64,000 nt of DNA from positions 62,001 to 126,000 of the forward strand of contig NZ_BQYJ01000002.1 in the NCBI RefSeq assembly GCF_023168165.1, read 5' to 3'. Below the pieces are notes generated by a model that was not told the DNA's origin, did no database searches, and saw only the letters and a list, made by a program, of their open reading frames with translations. Positions 1-6,823 of the stretch are shown piece after piece. This DNA is from Niallia sp. NCCP-28. Its GTDB lineage: Bacteria; Bacillota; Bacilli; Bacillales; Cytobacillaceae. The stretch's first letter is position 1; every line of letters starts with the position of its first letter. The position numbers and the translations under genes are program-made.

Positions 1-785
1 CGGAACTAGATGAAGTAAATCGGGAAATGGGGCGGCTGAATTATTCTATCCAAACAATGGATGAAAAAAATACAATCATTAAGCAAGCAACTCAACAATC
101 GGAAAACGCGACCCAAAAAGGCAAAAGCATGATTTCCCAATTGAAAAAATCCAATGAGCAGACCAAACAGGCTACAGATCATGTCAGTATAGGAATTTCC
201 AATTTATATACAAAGATTTTGGATATCTCAAAAATTACGGTAACAATTAACAGCATTTCCGAACAAACCAATTTGCTAGCATTAAATGCGAGTATCGAGG
301 CTGCAAGAGCAGGGGAGCATGGCAAAGGATTTGCAGTAGTGGCAAGTGAAGTTAGAAAGCTTGCGGAGGGCACGGGAGAAGCAACTAAACAAATTCAAGA
401 AATGATTTTCAGCATTGAAAAAGAAACAGAGAAAACAGTGCAAGCATTATTTGAAACAACCACACAAGCAGAAGAATTAAATAGTGCTGTAACAGGCACT
501 GAAAATGAATTTAATTCTATTGCAACTGCTGTTCAGGCTATAATAGCGGCAGTGAATGAATTAAATAAAGAGCTGAAAGAAGTAGTAGAACAAAATAGTC
601 ATATGCTAGAGTCCATCTCTAGCATAACTACTGTTTCAGAATCAGCAGCTGCTGCAGTAGAAGAGGTGTCATCATCAAGTGATGAGCAAATATCCGCCAT
701 TATGAATGTAACAAAAGCAGCGGAAGCAATGACACAAAGCAGTGAACAATTAACTGATATGCTAAAAAATTATAAAATAAAGTAA
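1..785 (+). CDS. Methyl-accepting chemotaxis protein, C-terminal part (5' end outside window)
   Basis: The reading frame is open from the first bases (codons from position 3) to a stop at 783-785, so the start lies upstream of the window. What remains is the cytoplasmic signalling coiled coil of a chemoreceptor. The hairpin tip is present ([20 protein letters not shown], then [13 protein letters not shown]), which in this family binds CheA and CheW. The remaining helices are rich in Ala, Glu, Gln and Ser, as expected of a methylated four-helix bundle. The sensor, membrane segments and HAMP domain are not visible, so the ligand cannot be guessed. It points towards feoA on the same strand, but a gap of about 200 bp and a separate promoter make co-transcription unlikely. 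Confidence 0.93.
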   Translation, partial: ELDEVNREMGRLNYSIQTMDEKNTIIKQATQQSENATQKGKSMISQLKKSNEQTKQATDHVSIGISNLYTKILDISKITVTINSISEQTNLLALNASIEAARAGEHGKGFAVVASEVRKLAEGTGEATKQIQEMIFSIEKETEKTVQALFETTTQAEELNSAVTGTENEFNSIATAVQAIIAAVNELNKELKEVVEQNSHMLESISSITTVSESAAAAVEEVSSSSDEQISAIMNVTKAAEAMTQSSEQLTDMLKNYKIK

Positions 786-904
786 AGAATTCATGTCTTT
801 TTCTATAAAGTAGACTAAAAATCGTCTGCGATGGAGAAGGGCATGATTTTTTGTTTTAAAAAAGAAAATTCTTAAAATTGTCAATATTTATCCCTTTTAC
901 CTAA

Positions 905-933
905 TTGAGTCATATTCCCTTTCTTGCTATAAC
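905..933 (+). promoter_or_regulatory. Sigma-A promoter of the feo operon
   Basis: TTGAGT (905-910) is followed after 17 bases by TATAAC (928-933). A TG dinucleotide one base before the -10 box gives an extended -10. Placement directly upstream of the Fur box and feoA supports it. Confidence 0.6.
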
Positions 934-948
934 TATAAATAAGAATAA

Positions 949-963
949 AGATAATCATTCTCA
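949..963 (+). promoter_or_regulatory. Fur box upstream of feoA
   Basis: AGATAATCATTCTCA matches the 7-1-7 Fur consensus TGATAATnATTATCA at 12 of 14 defined positions. It lies just downstream of the proposed promoter, where bound Fur-Fe(II) would block transcription. Iron repression of feoAB is therefore expected. Confidence 0.7.
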
Positions 964-983
964 ATTAATAGAAGGGAGACAAA

Positions 984-1211
984 GTGATGAAGGAAAAATT
1001 GCGAGTTGGTGAAAAAATAAAAATTAATAATTTGTCAAAAGTTAATGAACTTGTCAGAAGAAGATTGCTTGATTTTGGTATTACAGAAGGATCTGTTGTA
1101 TTGGTAGAAAATAAGATGCCATTTAGTGGCCCCTATATTTTAGAATTCAAAGGAACAAAAGTTGGCGTGAGAAGAACAGAGGCGCTGCAAATGGAAGTGG
1201 AGATTCAATAG
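984..1211 (+). CDS. feoA: Ferrous iron transport protein A
   Basis: A 75-residue SH3-like FeoA protein, the small cytoplasmic partner of the FeoB iron permease. The family pattern is visible: an N-terminal 'lrvGEkikI' strand, a central RRRLLDFGITEGS, and a C-terminal 'Gvrrtealqmev'. The Shine-Dalgarno AAGGGAG (971-978) fits either the GTG at 984 or the ATG at 987. The stop codon is followed immediately by the ATG of feoB, so translation is coupled. A promoter and Fur box lie upstream. Family and context are clear; the precise role of FeoA is not established from sequence. Confidence 0.93.
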   Translation: MMKEKLRVGEKIKINNLSKVNELVRRRLLDFGITEGSVVLVENKMPFSGPYILEFKGTKVGVRRTEALQMEVEIQ

Positions 1212-3212
1212 ATGGAAGTAGCATTATTAGGAAATCCCAATACAGGAAAAACCTCTTTATTTAATCATTTAACAGGTTCCTATGAGTATGTTGGAAACTG
1301 GAGCGGTGTAACCATTGAGAAAAAAATTGGTGTATTTAAGAATAAAAAGGCCAATTTAGTAGATTTGCCTGGTGCCTATTCCTTAAATCCATTATCAGCG
1401 GATGAAGCAGTTGTTACAGAATATCTTTTGCAGGCTGAATTTGAAAAAATAGTCAATATTGTGGATGCATCACAATTGCGCAGAAATTTATTGTTGACTC
1501 TTCAGCTTATTGAATATGAAAAGCCTGTTGTGATTGGATTAAATATGATGGATGTGGCAAAAAGCTATGGGAAAAAAATCAAAATAGAAAAACTGTCCAG
1601 CATGCTGGGATGCCCTGTTGTTGCTATTAGCGCAAGAAGAGGGAAGGGCTGCACAGAACTTGCAGATGCTGCAACTGAAACAGCCCATACAAACACAAGC
1701 ATATTAAAAGTAGATTACGGCAGGGTGATAGAGCAATATATTTTTGAAATGAGTTCATTGGTGAACTCAAAAACCAACCTATCTGCCCGTTGGCTAACCT
1801 TGCAGCTGATAGATGGTAATGCCAGTGTCATTAAGCATCTGCATTTATTGGCAGGAAAAAGGAAGGTGGATGATTTCCTTAACAGGATAGAAGCAGATGC
1901 CAACAAAATGGGCAAAGAAGCTGCACAGCTAGTATTTGAAGCAAGAAGAAATGTAGTAGAATTTATCCTGTCTAGTGCAGAAATTGTGGAAGAGCCGAAC
2001 AAAGAAACGCTCACAAATAAAATAGATCGCATTGTCATAAATAAGTATTTAGGATTGCCGATATTTATGCTGCTTATGTACTTTATGTTTATGCTTACCT
2101 TTGATTGGTTTGGTTCAAGATTATCCGATTTAGTGGACGGATTTATTACAGGCTTTTTTACCGAGATAATCAACACAGCATTAGCAGCATTAAATGTTGC
2201 TCCTTTTATACAAACATTAGTCATTGACGGAATAATTGCTGGAGTCGGCGGCGTGCTCGTTTTTGTTCCGCAAATATTTATTTTGTTCTTCTTTTTATCT
2301 TTTTTGGAGGATTCTGGATATATGTCCAGAGTGGCATTAGTAGTAGATAAATTAATGGAGAAATCGGGGCTAAATGGCAAGGCTGTAATTCCCATGATTA
2401 TCGGCTTTGGCTGCAATGTGCCAGGGGTGATGGCTGCAAGAACCATTGAAACAAAAAGAGAAAGATTATTAACGATTATTTTATTGCCATTTATGTCTTG
2501 TTCTGCACGTTTTCCTGTTTATGCTTTATTTATCGGAGCCTTTTTTGCCGAAAATGGAGCAATTATTGTATTTTCCATATATTTATTAAGTGTACTCCTT
2601 GTTTTAATTATGGCAAAGCTTCTTTCTGCCACCATTTTAAAAGGCGAGAAGTCATTATTTATTATTGAACTTCCTCCATATAGAATGCCAAGCATTAAAG
2701 TTTTATGGAAAAGCACATGGGATAAAGGGAAAGGTTTTTTGAAAAAGGCAGGAACCTTTATTTTTGCAGGGTCAGTTGTCATCTGGCTATTAACCTATTT
2801 GGGTCCTGCAGGTATGAATGTGGACATGAATGATAGTTATTTAGCTTCCATTGGCCAATTGATTTCTCCATTATTAAAACCGTTAGGGTTTGGTACATGG
2901 CAAGCTGGCGCATCCTTGCTTACTGGATTTCTCGCCAAAGAAGCAGTTGTTTCGGCAATGAATATTATTTATGCCGTTCCTAATGTCCATTCTTTGCAGC
3001 ATTTAATGAGTGAAGTATATACTCCTTTAGCTTCTTATAGTTTTATGGTATTTATTCTATTATATATTCCCTGTCTTGCTACTTTAGCAACGATTTATAA
3101 GGAAACAGCTTCAAAAAAGTGGTCTGCTTTTTCTGTAGTCTATTCTTTGATGCTCGCATATGGAATTTCATTCATTATTTATCAAGTGGGGCGATTGTTT
3201 GGATTAACGTAA
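1212..3212 (+). CDS. feoB: Ferrous iron permease FeoB
   Basis: A 666-residue membrane GTPase that imports Fe(II). The N-terminal G domain has G1 GNPNTGKTS (residues 7-15), G2 around NWSGVT (29-34), G3 DLPG (51-54), G4 NMMD (about 110) and a G5-like SARRGKG. A helical region follows, then a polytopic domain from about residue 275 with two Gate-type segments (FVPQIFILFFFLSFLEDSGY and a related C-terminal block) and the conserved GFGCNVPGVMAART. Length is usual for a Firmicutes FeoB. It starts at the base after the feoA stop and is followed by a Cys-rich partner gene. Iron-dependent Fur control is likely through the upstream box. Confidence 0.97.
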   Translation: MEVALLGNPNTGKTSLFNHLTGSYEYVGNWSGVTIEKKIGVFKNKKANLVDLPGAYSLNPLSADEAVVTEYLLQAEFEKIVNIVDASQLRRNLLLTLQLIEYEKPVVIGLNMMDVAKSYGKKIKIEKLSSMLGCPVVAISARRGKGCTELADAATETAHTNTSILKVDYGRVIEQYIFEMSSLVNSKTNLSARWLTLQLIDGNASVIKHLHLLAGKRKVDDFLNRIEADANKMGKEAAQLVFEARRNVVEFILSSAEIVEEPNKETLTNKIDRIVINKYLGLPIFMLLMYFMFMLTFDWFGSRLSDLVDGFITGFFTEIINTALAALNVAPFIQTLVIDGIIAGVGGVLVFVPQIFILFFFLSFLEDSGYMSRVALVVDKLMEKSGLNGKAVIPMIIGFGCNVPGVMAARTIETKRERLLTIILLPFMSCSARFPVYALFIGAFFAENGAIIVFSIYLLSVLLVLIMAKLLSATILKGEKSLFIIELPPYRMPSIKVLWKSTWDKGKGFLKKAGTFIFAGSVVIWLLTYLGPAGMNVDMNDSYLASIGQLISPLLKPLGFGTWQAGASLLTGFLAKEAVVSAMNIIYAVPNVHSLQHLMSEVYTPLASYSFMVFILLYIPCLATLATIYKETASKKWSAFSVVYSLMLAYGISFIIYQVGRLFGLT

Positions 3213-3227
3213 AAAGGAGGATAATTT

Positions 3228-3413
3228 ATGATAACTAGCATAATACTTGGAGTCTTGATCTTTTTTTACGCAAGCTATTCATTATTTCGTTTTATTCAAA
3301 AATCCAAGCAAGGAAAGTGCGCCAGCTGTTCAATTAGTAAATCATGTGAAACAAAGGGCTGCAGCACCTCTTTAGCGGGAACAACAAAAAACTCTCATTT
3401 AATCCAAAGATAA
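3228..3413 (+). CDS. FeoB-associated Cys-rich membrane protein
   Basis: A 61-residue protein with one N-terminal membrane helix (ITSIILGVLIFFYASYSLF), a short basic stretch, then five cysteines in a CASCSISKSCETKGC arrangement. It begins 15 bases after feoB behind AAAAGGAGG. Small Cys-rich membrane proteins encoded next to feoB form a recognised family; they may bind iron or assist FeoB, but no biochemical role can be read here. It is the last gene of the feo operon; insertion-sequence debris starts a few bases downstream. Confidence 0.8.
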   Translation: MITSIILGVLIFFYASYSLFRFIQKSKQGKCASCSISKSCETKGCSTSLAGTTKNSHLIQR

Positions 3414-3417
3414 CAGC

Positions 3418-3700
3418 GGCTGTCTAATAAGTCCTAAAATAAAATCAGGCGACGAAAAACAAATTGTTTTTCGTCGCCTGATTTTGGTTTCTATTCATTT
3501 TTCCTTTTACAAGAAAAGGCGGTTTTTTGTATTTAATTTAAAAAAAGCTATATTTCTGCTGATATGAATTTTGGCACTTTGTTGATTGGAGCAGAAGGTG
3601 CGAGATTCCTGCGGGAAAAGCGTATCAAAGGAAGACCTTACAGCAGGTCCATTTAATAGCGTTACAAAAAGAAAAAGGGGACTGGACTTAAAAGGCATTT
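3418..3700 (-). mobile_element. Internally deleted remnant of an IS1182-like element plus repeat
   Basis: Positions 3418-3492 repeat, in reverse complement, the right end of the IS at 33164-33240. They carry the GGCTGTCTAATAAGTCC tip and a long CAGGCGACG...CGTCGCCTG hairpin. Further on, 'aattttggcactttgttgattgga' (about 3568-3591) and 'tcctgcgggaaaagcg' match the other side of that element (32405-32470) in the same relative order. The transposase region between them is missing. This copy is thus a deletion derivative in the opposite orientation. Confidence 0.7.
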
Positions 3701-3850
3701 TTTATCACGCATTAACAGGCTTTTGCCCCTTGCCTAAGGGATAGTAAGAGAAAATGAAAAATCTAGGTGGCAGAAACTTGCCCATAAAAGCCTGATTGGT
3801 TCAACTAACAATCAGTGGGGGGGGAAGAAACCCTCACTGATTGAAGTACG
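3698..3850 (+). repeat. Dispersed repeat family B, copy 1
   Basis: Begins TTTTTTATCACGCATTAACAGGCTTTTG and ends CACTGATTGAAGT, like copies at 4867, 18658, 43453 and 61653. It is the longest copy and contains an inner inverted repeat (CAATCAGTG/CACTGATTG). No coding potential is apparent. Confidence 0.6.
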
Positions 3851-4077
3851 GGGACAGCCACTTTTTTGTTTGCAGTTATTGAGGAAGGTAGGGATGGATT
3901 TTGTCGAAAAATAGCTATTTCAAAAAAATAAAACAAAGTATGGGAAAAAACCAGCAATCGAACTAAATTCCCTGCTTAAAAATGATAGGTATAAATAGAT
4001 TTGAATTATATTTTGTTAAAGTTTATACTATTAGAAAAAGTGTAAAATTACACATGACTAATAAAGGAATGAAAAGG

Positions 4078-4539
4078 TTGACTAGAGAAGAAATCATTAT
4101 CAAAATATCAGAAAAAATGAGGTTGATTCGCACAGAGGCGGGTTATACACAAGACAAAATGGCAGAAGTTATTGGTGTATCTAAAAAGACGCTTGTTCAA
4201 ATAGAAAAAGGAAGAGTGTATGCAGGCTGGTCCACGGTAGTAGCAGTATGTGCCCTTTTTAGAGAAACAGAAACAGTGCGCCATTTTTTTGGAGATGAAC
4301 CGTTAGAAGTACTTGAAACTGTTGCACATGACGGGATGGATTATCGCAAAGAAAAAACAATGGGCGGAAAAGTATGGTGGCGTGAGATAGAAGATAGAAA
4401 TGGATACATATTGCAGCAAAACATCATCAGCCAGCATTTTCGAATTATTGATGAGGATCATTTTCGGATTTTCAGCAGTTTTAATGAACGAGAAGCTAAA
4501 GAAAGATTTTTAGAAATAACAAAAGATAGGAAAATCTAA
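4078..4539 (+). CDS. XRE-family helix-turn-helix regulator
   Basis: A cytoplasmic DNA-binding protein of about 154 residues. The N-terminal XRE/Cro helix-turn-helix is clear: KMRLIRTEAGYTQDKMAEVI, then GVSKKTLVQIEKGR. The C-terminal half (WWREIEDRNGYILQQNII... FRIFSSFNEREAKERF) resembles the tail seen with this HTH type in Bacillus and has no known catalytic motif. The TTG at 4078 is favoured because AAAGGA ends nine bases before it; ATGs at 3982, 4054 and 4069 are in frame but poorly supported. It lies upstream of the exporter leader on the same strand and could regulate it, which is inference only. Confidence 0.75.
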   Translation: MTREEIIIKISEKMRLIRTEAGYTQDKMAEVIGVSKKTLVQIEKGRVYAGWSTVVAVCALFRETETVRHFFGDEPLEVLETVAHDGMDYRKEKTMGGKVWWREIEDRNGYILQQNIISQHFRIIDEDHFRIFSSFNEREAKERFLEITKDRKI

Positions 4540-4587
4540 GATGGCAGCTTTTCAGGAATGGCTGCGGTTTTATCGGAATTTTTGCAA

Positions 4588-4616
4588 TTGACTTCATAAT
4601 AGAAAAATGGTAATGT
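4588..4616 (+). promoter_or_regulatory. Candidate promoter of the exporter leader
   Basis: TTGACT (4588-4593), a 17-base spacer, then TAATGT (4611-4616) preceded by TGG, giving an extended -10. The -10 hexamer itself is weak (three of six). It is correctly placed for a leader transcript covering the small ORF at 4660. Confidence 0.4.
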
Positions 4617-4659
4617 TTAACTATATTAGAAAATTATTATACTGAATGGAGGGGTTAGA

Positions 4660-4725
4660 ATGTTTCGATTAATTAATAAGAAATTAAAACAATTGAATAT
4701 CTTTGTAACCCCTCCATCTGTTTAG
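4660..4725 (+). CDS. Putative 21-residue leader peptide upstream of bmrC-type gene
   Basis: A short ORF, MFRLINKKLKQLNIFVTPPS plus a final Val, sits behind a very strong ribosome binding site (GGAGGGG, 4648-4654). The Shine-Dalgarno is inside a perfect 12-bp inverted repeat (4646-4657 with 4706-4717), whose other arm encodes Val-Thr-Pro-Pro near the end of the peptide. A strong intrinsic terminator follows at 4829-4864, before the exporter. In B. subtilis the bmrCD exporter is preceded by the leader ORF bmrB and controlled by ribosome-mediated attenuation. This ORF has the same position but no sequence similarity I can confirm. Confidence 0.5.
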   Translation: MFRLINKKLKQLNIFVTPPSV

Positions 4726-4828
4726 ATAAGGGAGCTGTGCAAATAAGCCAGCTTTATTTTTCCTTTGAGGAAAACATACACTAGGCAAATGAAGGTTACA
4801 TTTATTTGTAACAGATGCATTTGTTTCG

Positions 4829-4864
4829 AAAGATAGACCGCATTGTTGCGGTCTATCTTTTTGT
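4829..4864 (+). terminator. Intrinsic terminator in the exporter leader
   Basis: AAAGATAGACCGCA (4829-4842) and TGCGGTCTATCTTT (4847-4860) form a perfect 14-bp stem with a TTGT loop, followed by T-rich sequence. It lies between the leader ORF and bmrC, so the transporter genes need readthrough or another promoter. Confidence 0.85.
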
Positions 4865-4866
4865 TG

Positions 4867-4928
4867 TTTATCACGTATTAAGGGGCTTTTGGCCTTACCT
4901 AACTGATTGAAGTTTCATTTTATTAAAA
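4867..4928 (+). repeat. Dispersed repeat family B, copy 2
   Basis: TTTATCACGTATTAAGGGGC ... ACTGATTGAAGTTTCATTTTAT starts within the T-tract of the preceding terminator. It is a short version of the family. Confidence 0.55.
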
Positions 4929-4931
4929 AAT

Positions 4932-4956
4932 GAGGATTTTTTTTCCTCTTTTTTAT
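4932..4956 (+). terminator. Second terminator-like hairpin before bmrC
   Basis: GAGGA and TCCTC are separated by seven T and followed by six T, and flanking A and T runs can extend the stem. It is short and weaker than the one at 4829-4864. Termination is plausible but unproven. Confidence 0.35.
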
Positions 4957-4986
4957 AGCTAATACTGAAGGGGGAGGAATATGTAA

Positions 4987-5043
4987 ATGATTAGATGCAA
5001 TAAACCAAAAAAAATAATGAAAAGGGATTCAAAAAGTGGATAG
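4987..5043 (+). CDS. Possible second short leader ORF (18 residues)
   Basis: ATG at 4987 opens MIRCNKPKKIMKRDSKSG and stops at 5041-5043, 22 bases before bmrC. GGGGGAGGA (4970-4978) is a near-ideal Shine-Dalgarno nine bases upstream. An ATG-TAA start-stop pair (4981-4986) lies between it and this start. The basic peptide resembles nothing I recognise. It could couple translation to bmrC or act as a second sensing peptide; it could also be fortuitous. Confidence 0.35.
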   Translation: MIRCNKPKKIMKRDSKSG

Positions 5044-5065
5044 TAAGATGGATTAGGAGGCTAAT

Positions 5066-6823
5066 ATGTTTTCGATATTATTTAAATTAAAGTGGTTTTT
5101 TAAAGAACATAAAAAAAGATATTTGATTGCTGTTTTTTTATTGCTTTTTATAGGGATAGTGGAAATTATTCCGCCACAGCTGCTAGGAATGTTTATAGAT
5201 GAAATAAATGTGGGGACACTTACAGCAGCAAAATCTGTTTATTATATCCTTGCTGTTATCGGCATTACTTTATTTACTTACTATGTTACTTATACCTGGA
5301 TGTACCAATTATTTGGCGGAGCTTTTCTTTTAGAAAGAAAATTAAGAAGCAATTTTTTTGGTCATTTGCTGAAAATGACACCTACTTTCTATGAAAAGAA
5401 TCGAACTGGAGATTTAATGGCAAGAGCAACCAATGATCTCCGTGCCATTTCTACTACAGCAGGATTTGGGATTTTAACATTAATTGACTCCACAGCCTTT
5501 ATGCTTACCATTATTGCAACTATGTGCATATTAGTAAGTTGGAAACTGACATTGGCCGCTATTTTGCCCCTGCCAATTATGGCGTTGATTATGCAAGTGT
5601 ATGGCAATAAAATTCATAAGCGATTTACTGAAGCACAAGATGCATTCGGCGAATTAAATGACAGTGTCTTGCAGTCTGTCGCTGGAGTTCGTGTAGTTCG
5701 CGCCTATGTATTAGAGAAAGAAGAAGAAAAGCAATTTCATCAATTAACAAATGATGTTTTTCATAAAAATATTGCTGTAGCAAAGATTGATTCTTTATTT
5801 GAGCCAACTGTTCGCATTTTGGTAGGGCTAAGCTATTTAATTGGATTAGGCTACGGTTCTTTTTTAGTTTTTAAGCAGGACATTTCCATAGGGCAGCTAG
5901 TTACCTTCAATGTCTATTTAGGGATGATTGTATGGCCAATGTTTGCTATTGGAGAGTTAATGAATATTATGCAAAGAGGAAACGCCTCATTAGACAGGGT
6001 TCAGGAAACATTAAATTATCAAGCTGATGTAGCCGATGCCCCTATAGTAAAAAGCATTAAAAAACCAGAGAATATTGAATTTAAAAATGTTGTATTCCGC
6101 TACCCATCTTCTTCTGCTGATAATTTGCAAAATGTAAATTTGAGGATAAAACAAGGGGAAACAATTGGTGTAGTAGGGAAAACAGGAAGCGGCAAAACTA
6201 CCTTTGTTAAACAGCTGCTAAGAGAGTATCCGGCTGGCAAGGGAAATATACGCATTAATGGGGAAGAGATAGAAGAGCAGTCGTTAGAGCAAGTAAGGGA
6301 ATGGATTGGCTATGTTCCTCAAGATCATGTATTATTTTCAAAATCGATCAAAGAAAATATACTATTCGGCAATCAATATGCAAATGAACAAGATTTAGAA
6401 AAGGCTATCGAATTAGCTTCATTTAAGCAGGATCTTAATATGCTGCCAAATAAACTGGCTACATTAGTTGGGGAAAAAGGAGTTGCCCTCTCTGGCGGAC
6501 AAAAGCAGCGGATTTCCATAGCAAGAGCCCTTATTAGAAATCCAGAAATACTGATACTAGATGATTCCCTATCAGCAGTTGATGCCAAAACGGAAAAGAA
6601 CATTATTGAAAATATAAAAAATGAAAGAAAAGGGAAAACAACCATTATCACAACACACCGAATGACTGCTGTGCAACATGCAGATCAAATTATTGTTTTA
6701 GATGATGGCCAGATTATAGAACATGGATCACATGCTGAACTGATGCAGAAAAATGGGTGGTATAAAAAGCAATTTACAACACAGCAAATGGAAGCATCTA
6801 CAGAAATGGAGGTGCAGGCATGA
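5066..6823 (+). CDS. bmrC: Heterodimeric multidrug ABC exporter, BmrC-type half
   Basis: A 585-residue half transporter: six membrane helices in about the first 320 residues, then a nucleotide-binding domain with Walker A GKTGSGKTT, Q-loop YVPQD, signature LSGGQKQR, and Walker B ILILDDSLSAVD. The residue after the Walker B Asp is Asp rather than the catalytic Glu, so its own ATP site is degenerate while its LSGGQ serves the partner's site. It overlaps the next gene by four bases (ATGA). This matches the YheI(BmrC)/YheH(BmrD) pair of B. subtilis, which exports several drugs. GGAGG precedes the ATG. The upstream leader suggests attenuation control. Confidence 0.88.
   Translation: MFSILFKLKWFFKEHKKRYLIAVFLLLFIGIVEIIPPQLLGMFIDEINVGTLTAAKSVYYILAVIGITLFTYYVTYTWMYQLFGGAFLLERKLRSNFFGHLLKMTPTFYEKNRTGDLMARATNDLRAISTTAGFGILTLIDSTAFMLTIIATMCILVSWKLTLAAILPLPIMALIMQVYGNKIHKRFTEAQDAFGELNDSVLQSVAGVRVVRAYVLEKEEEKQFHQLTNDVFHKNIAVAKIDSLFEPTVRILVGLSYLIGLGYGSFLVFKQDISIGQLVTFNVYLGMIVWPMFAIGELMNIMQRGNASLDRVQETLNYQADVADAPIVKSIKKPENIEFKNVVFRYPSSSADNLQNVNLRIKQGETIGVVGKTGSGKTTFVKQLLREYPAGKGNIRINGEEIEEQSLEQVREWIGYVPQDHVLFSKSIKENILFGNQYANEQDLEKAIELASFKQDLNMLPNKLATLVGEKGVALSGGQKQRISIARALIRNPEILILDDSLSAVDAKTEKNIIENIKNERKGKTTIITTHRMTAVQHADQIIVLDDGQIIEHGSHAELMQKNGWYKKQFTTQQMEASTEMEVQA

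Noticed and set aside
1715-2446. Long open frame on the minus strand inside feoB (243 codons)
   Set aside because: It is antisense to the strongly conserved feoB membrane domain, has low-complexity composition, no ribosome binding site and no family features.
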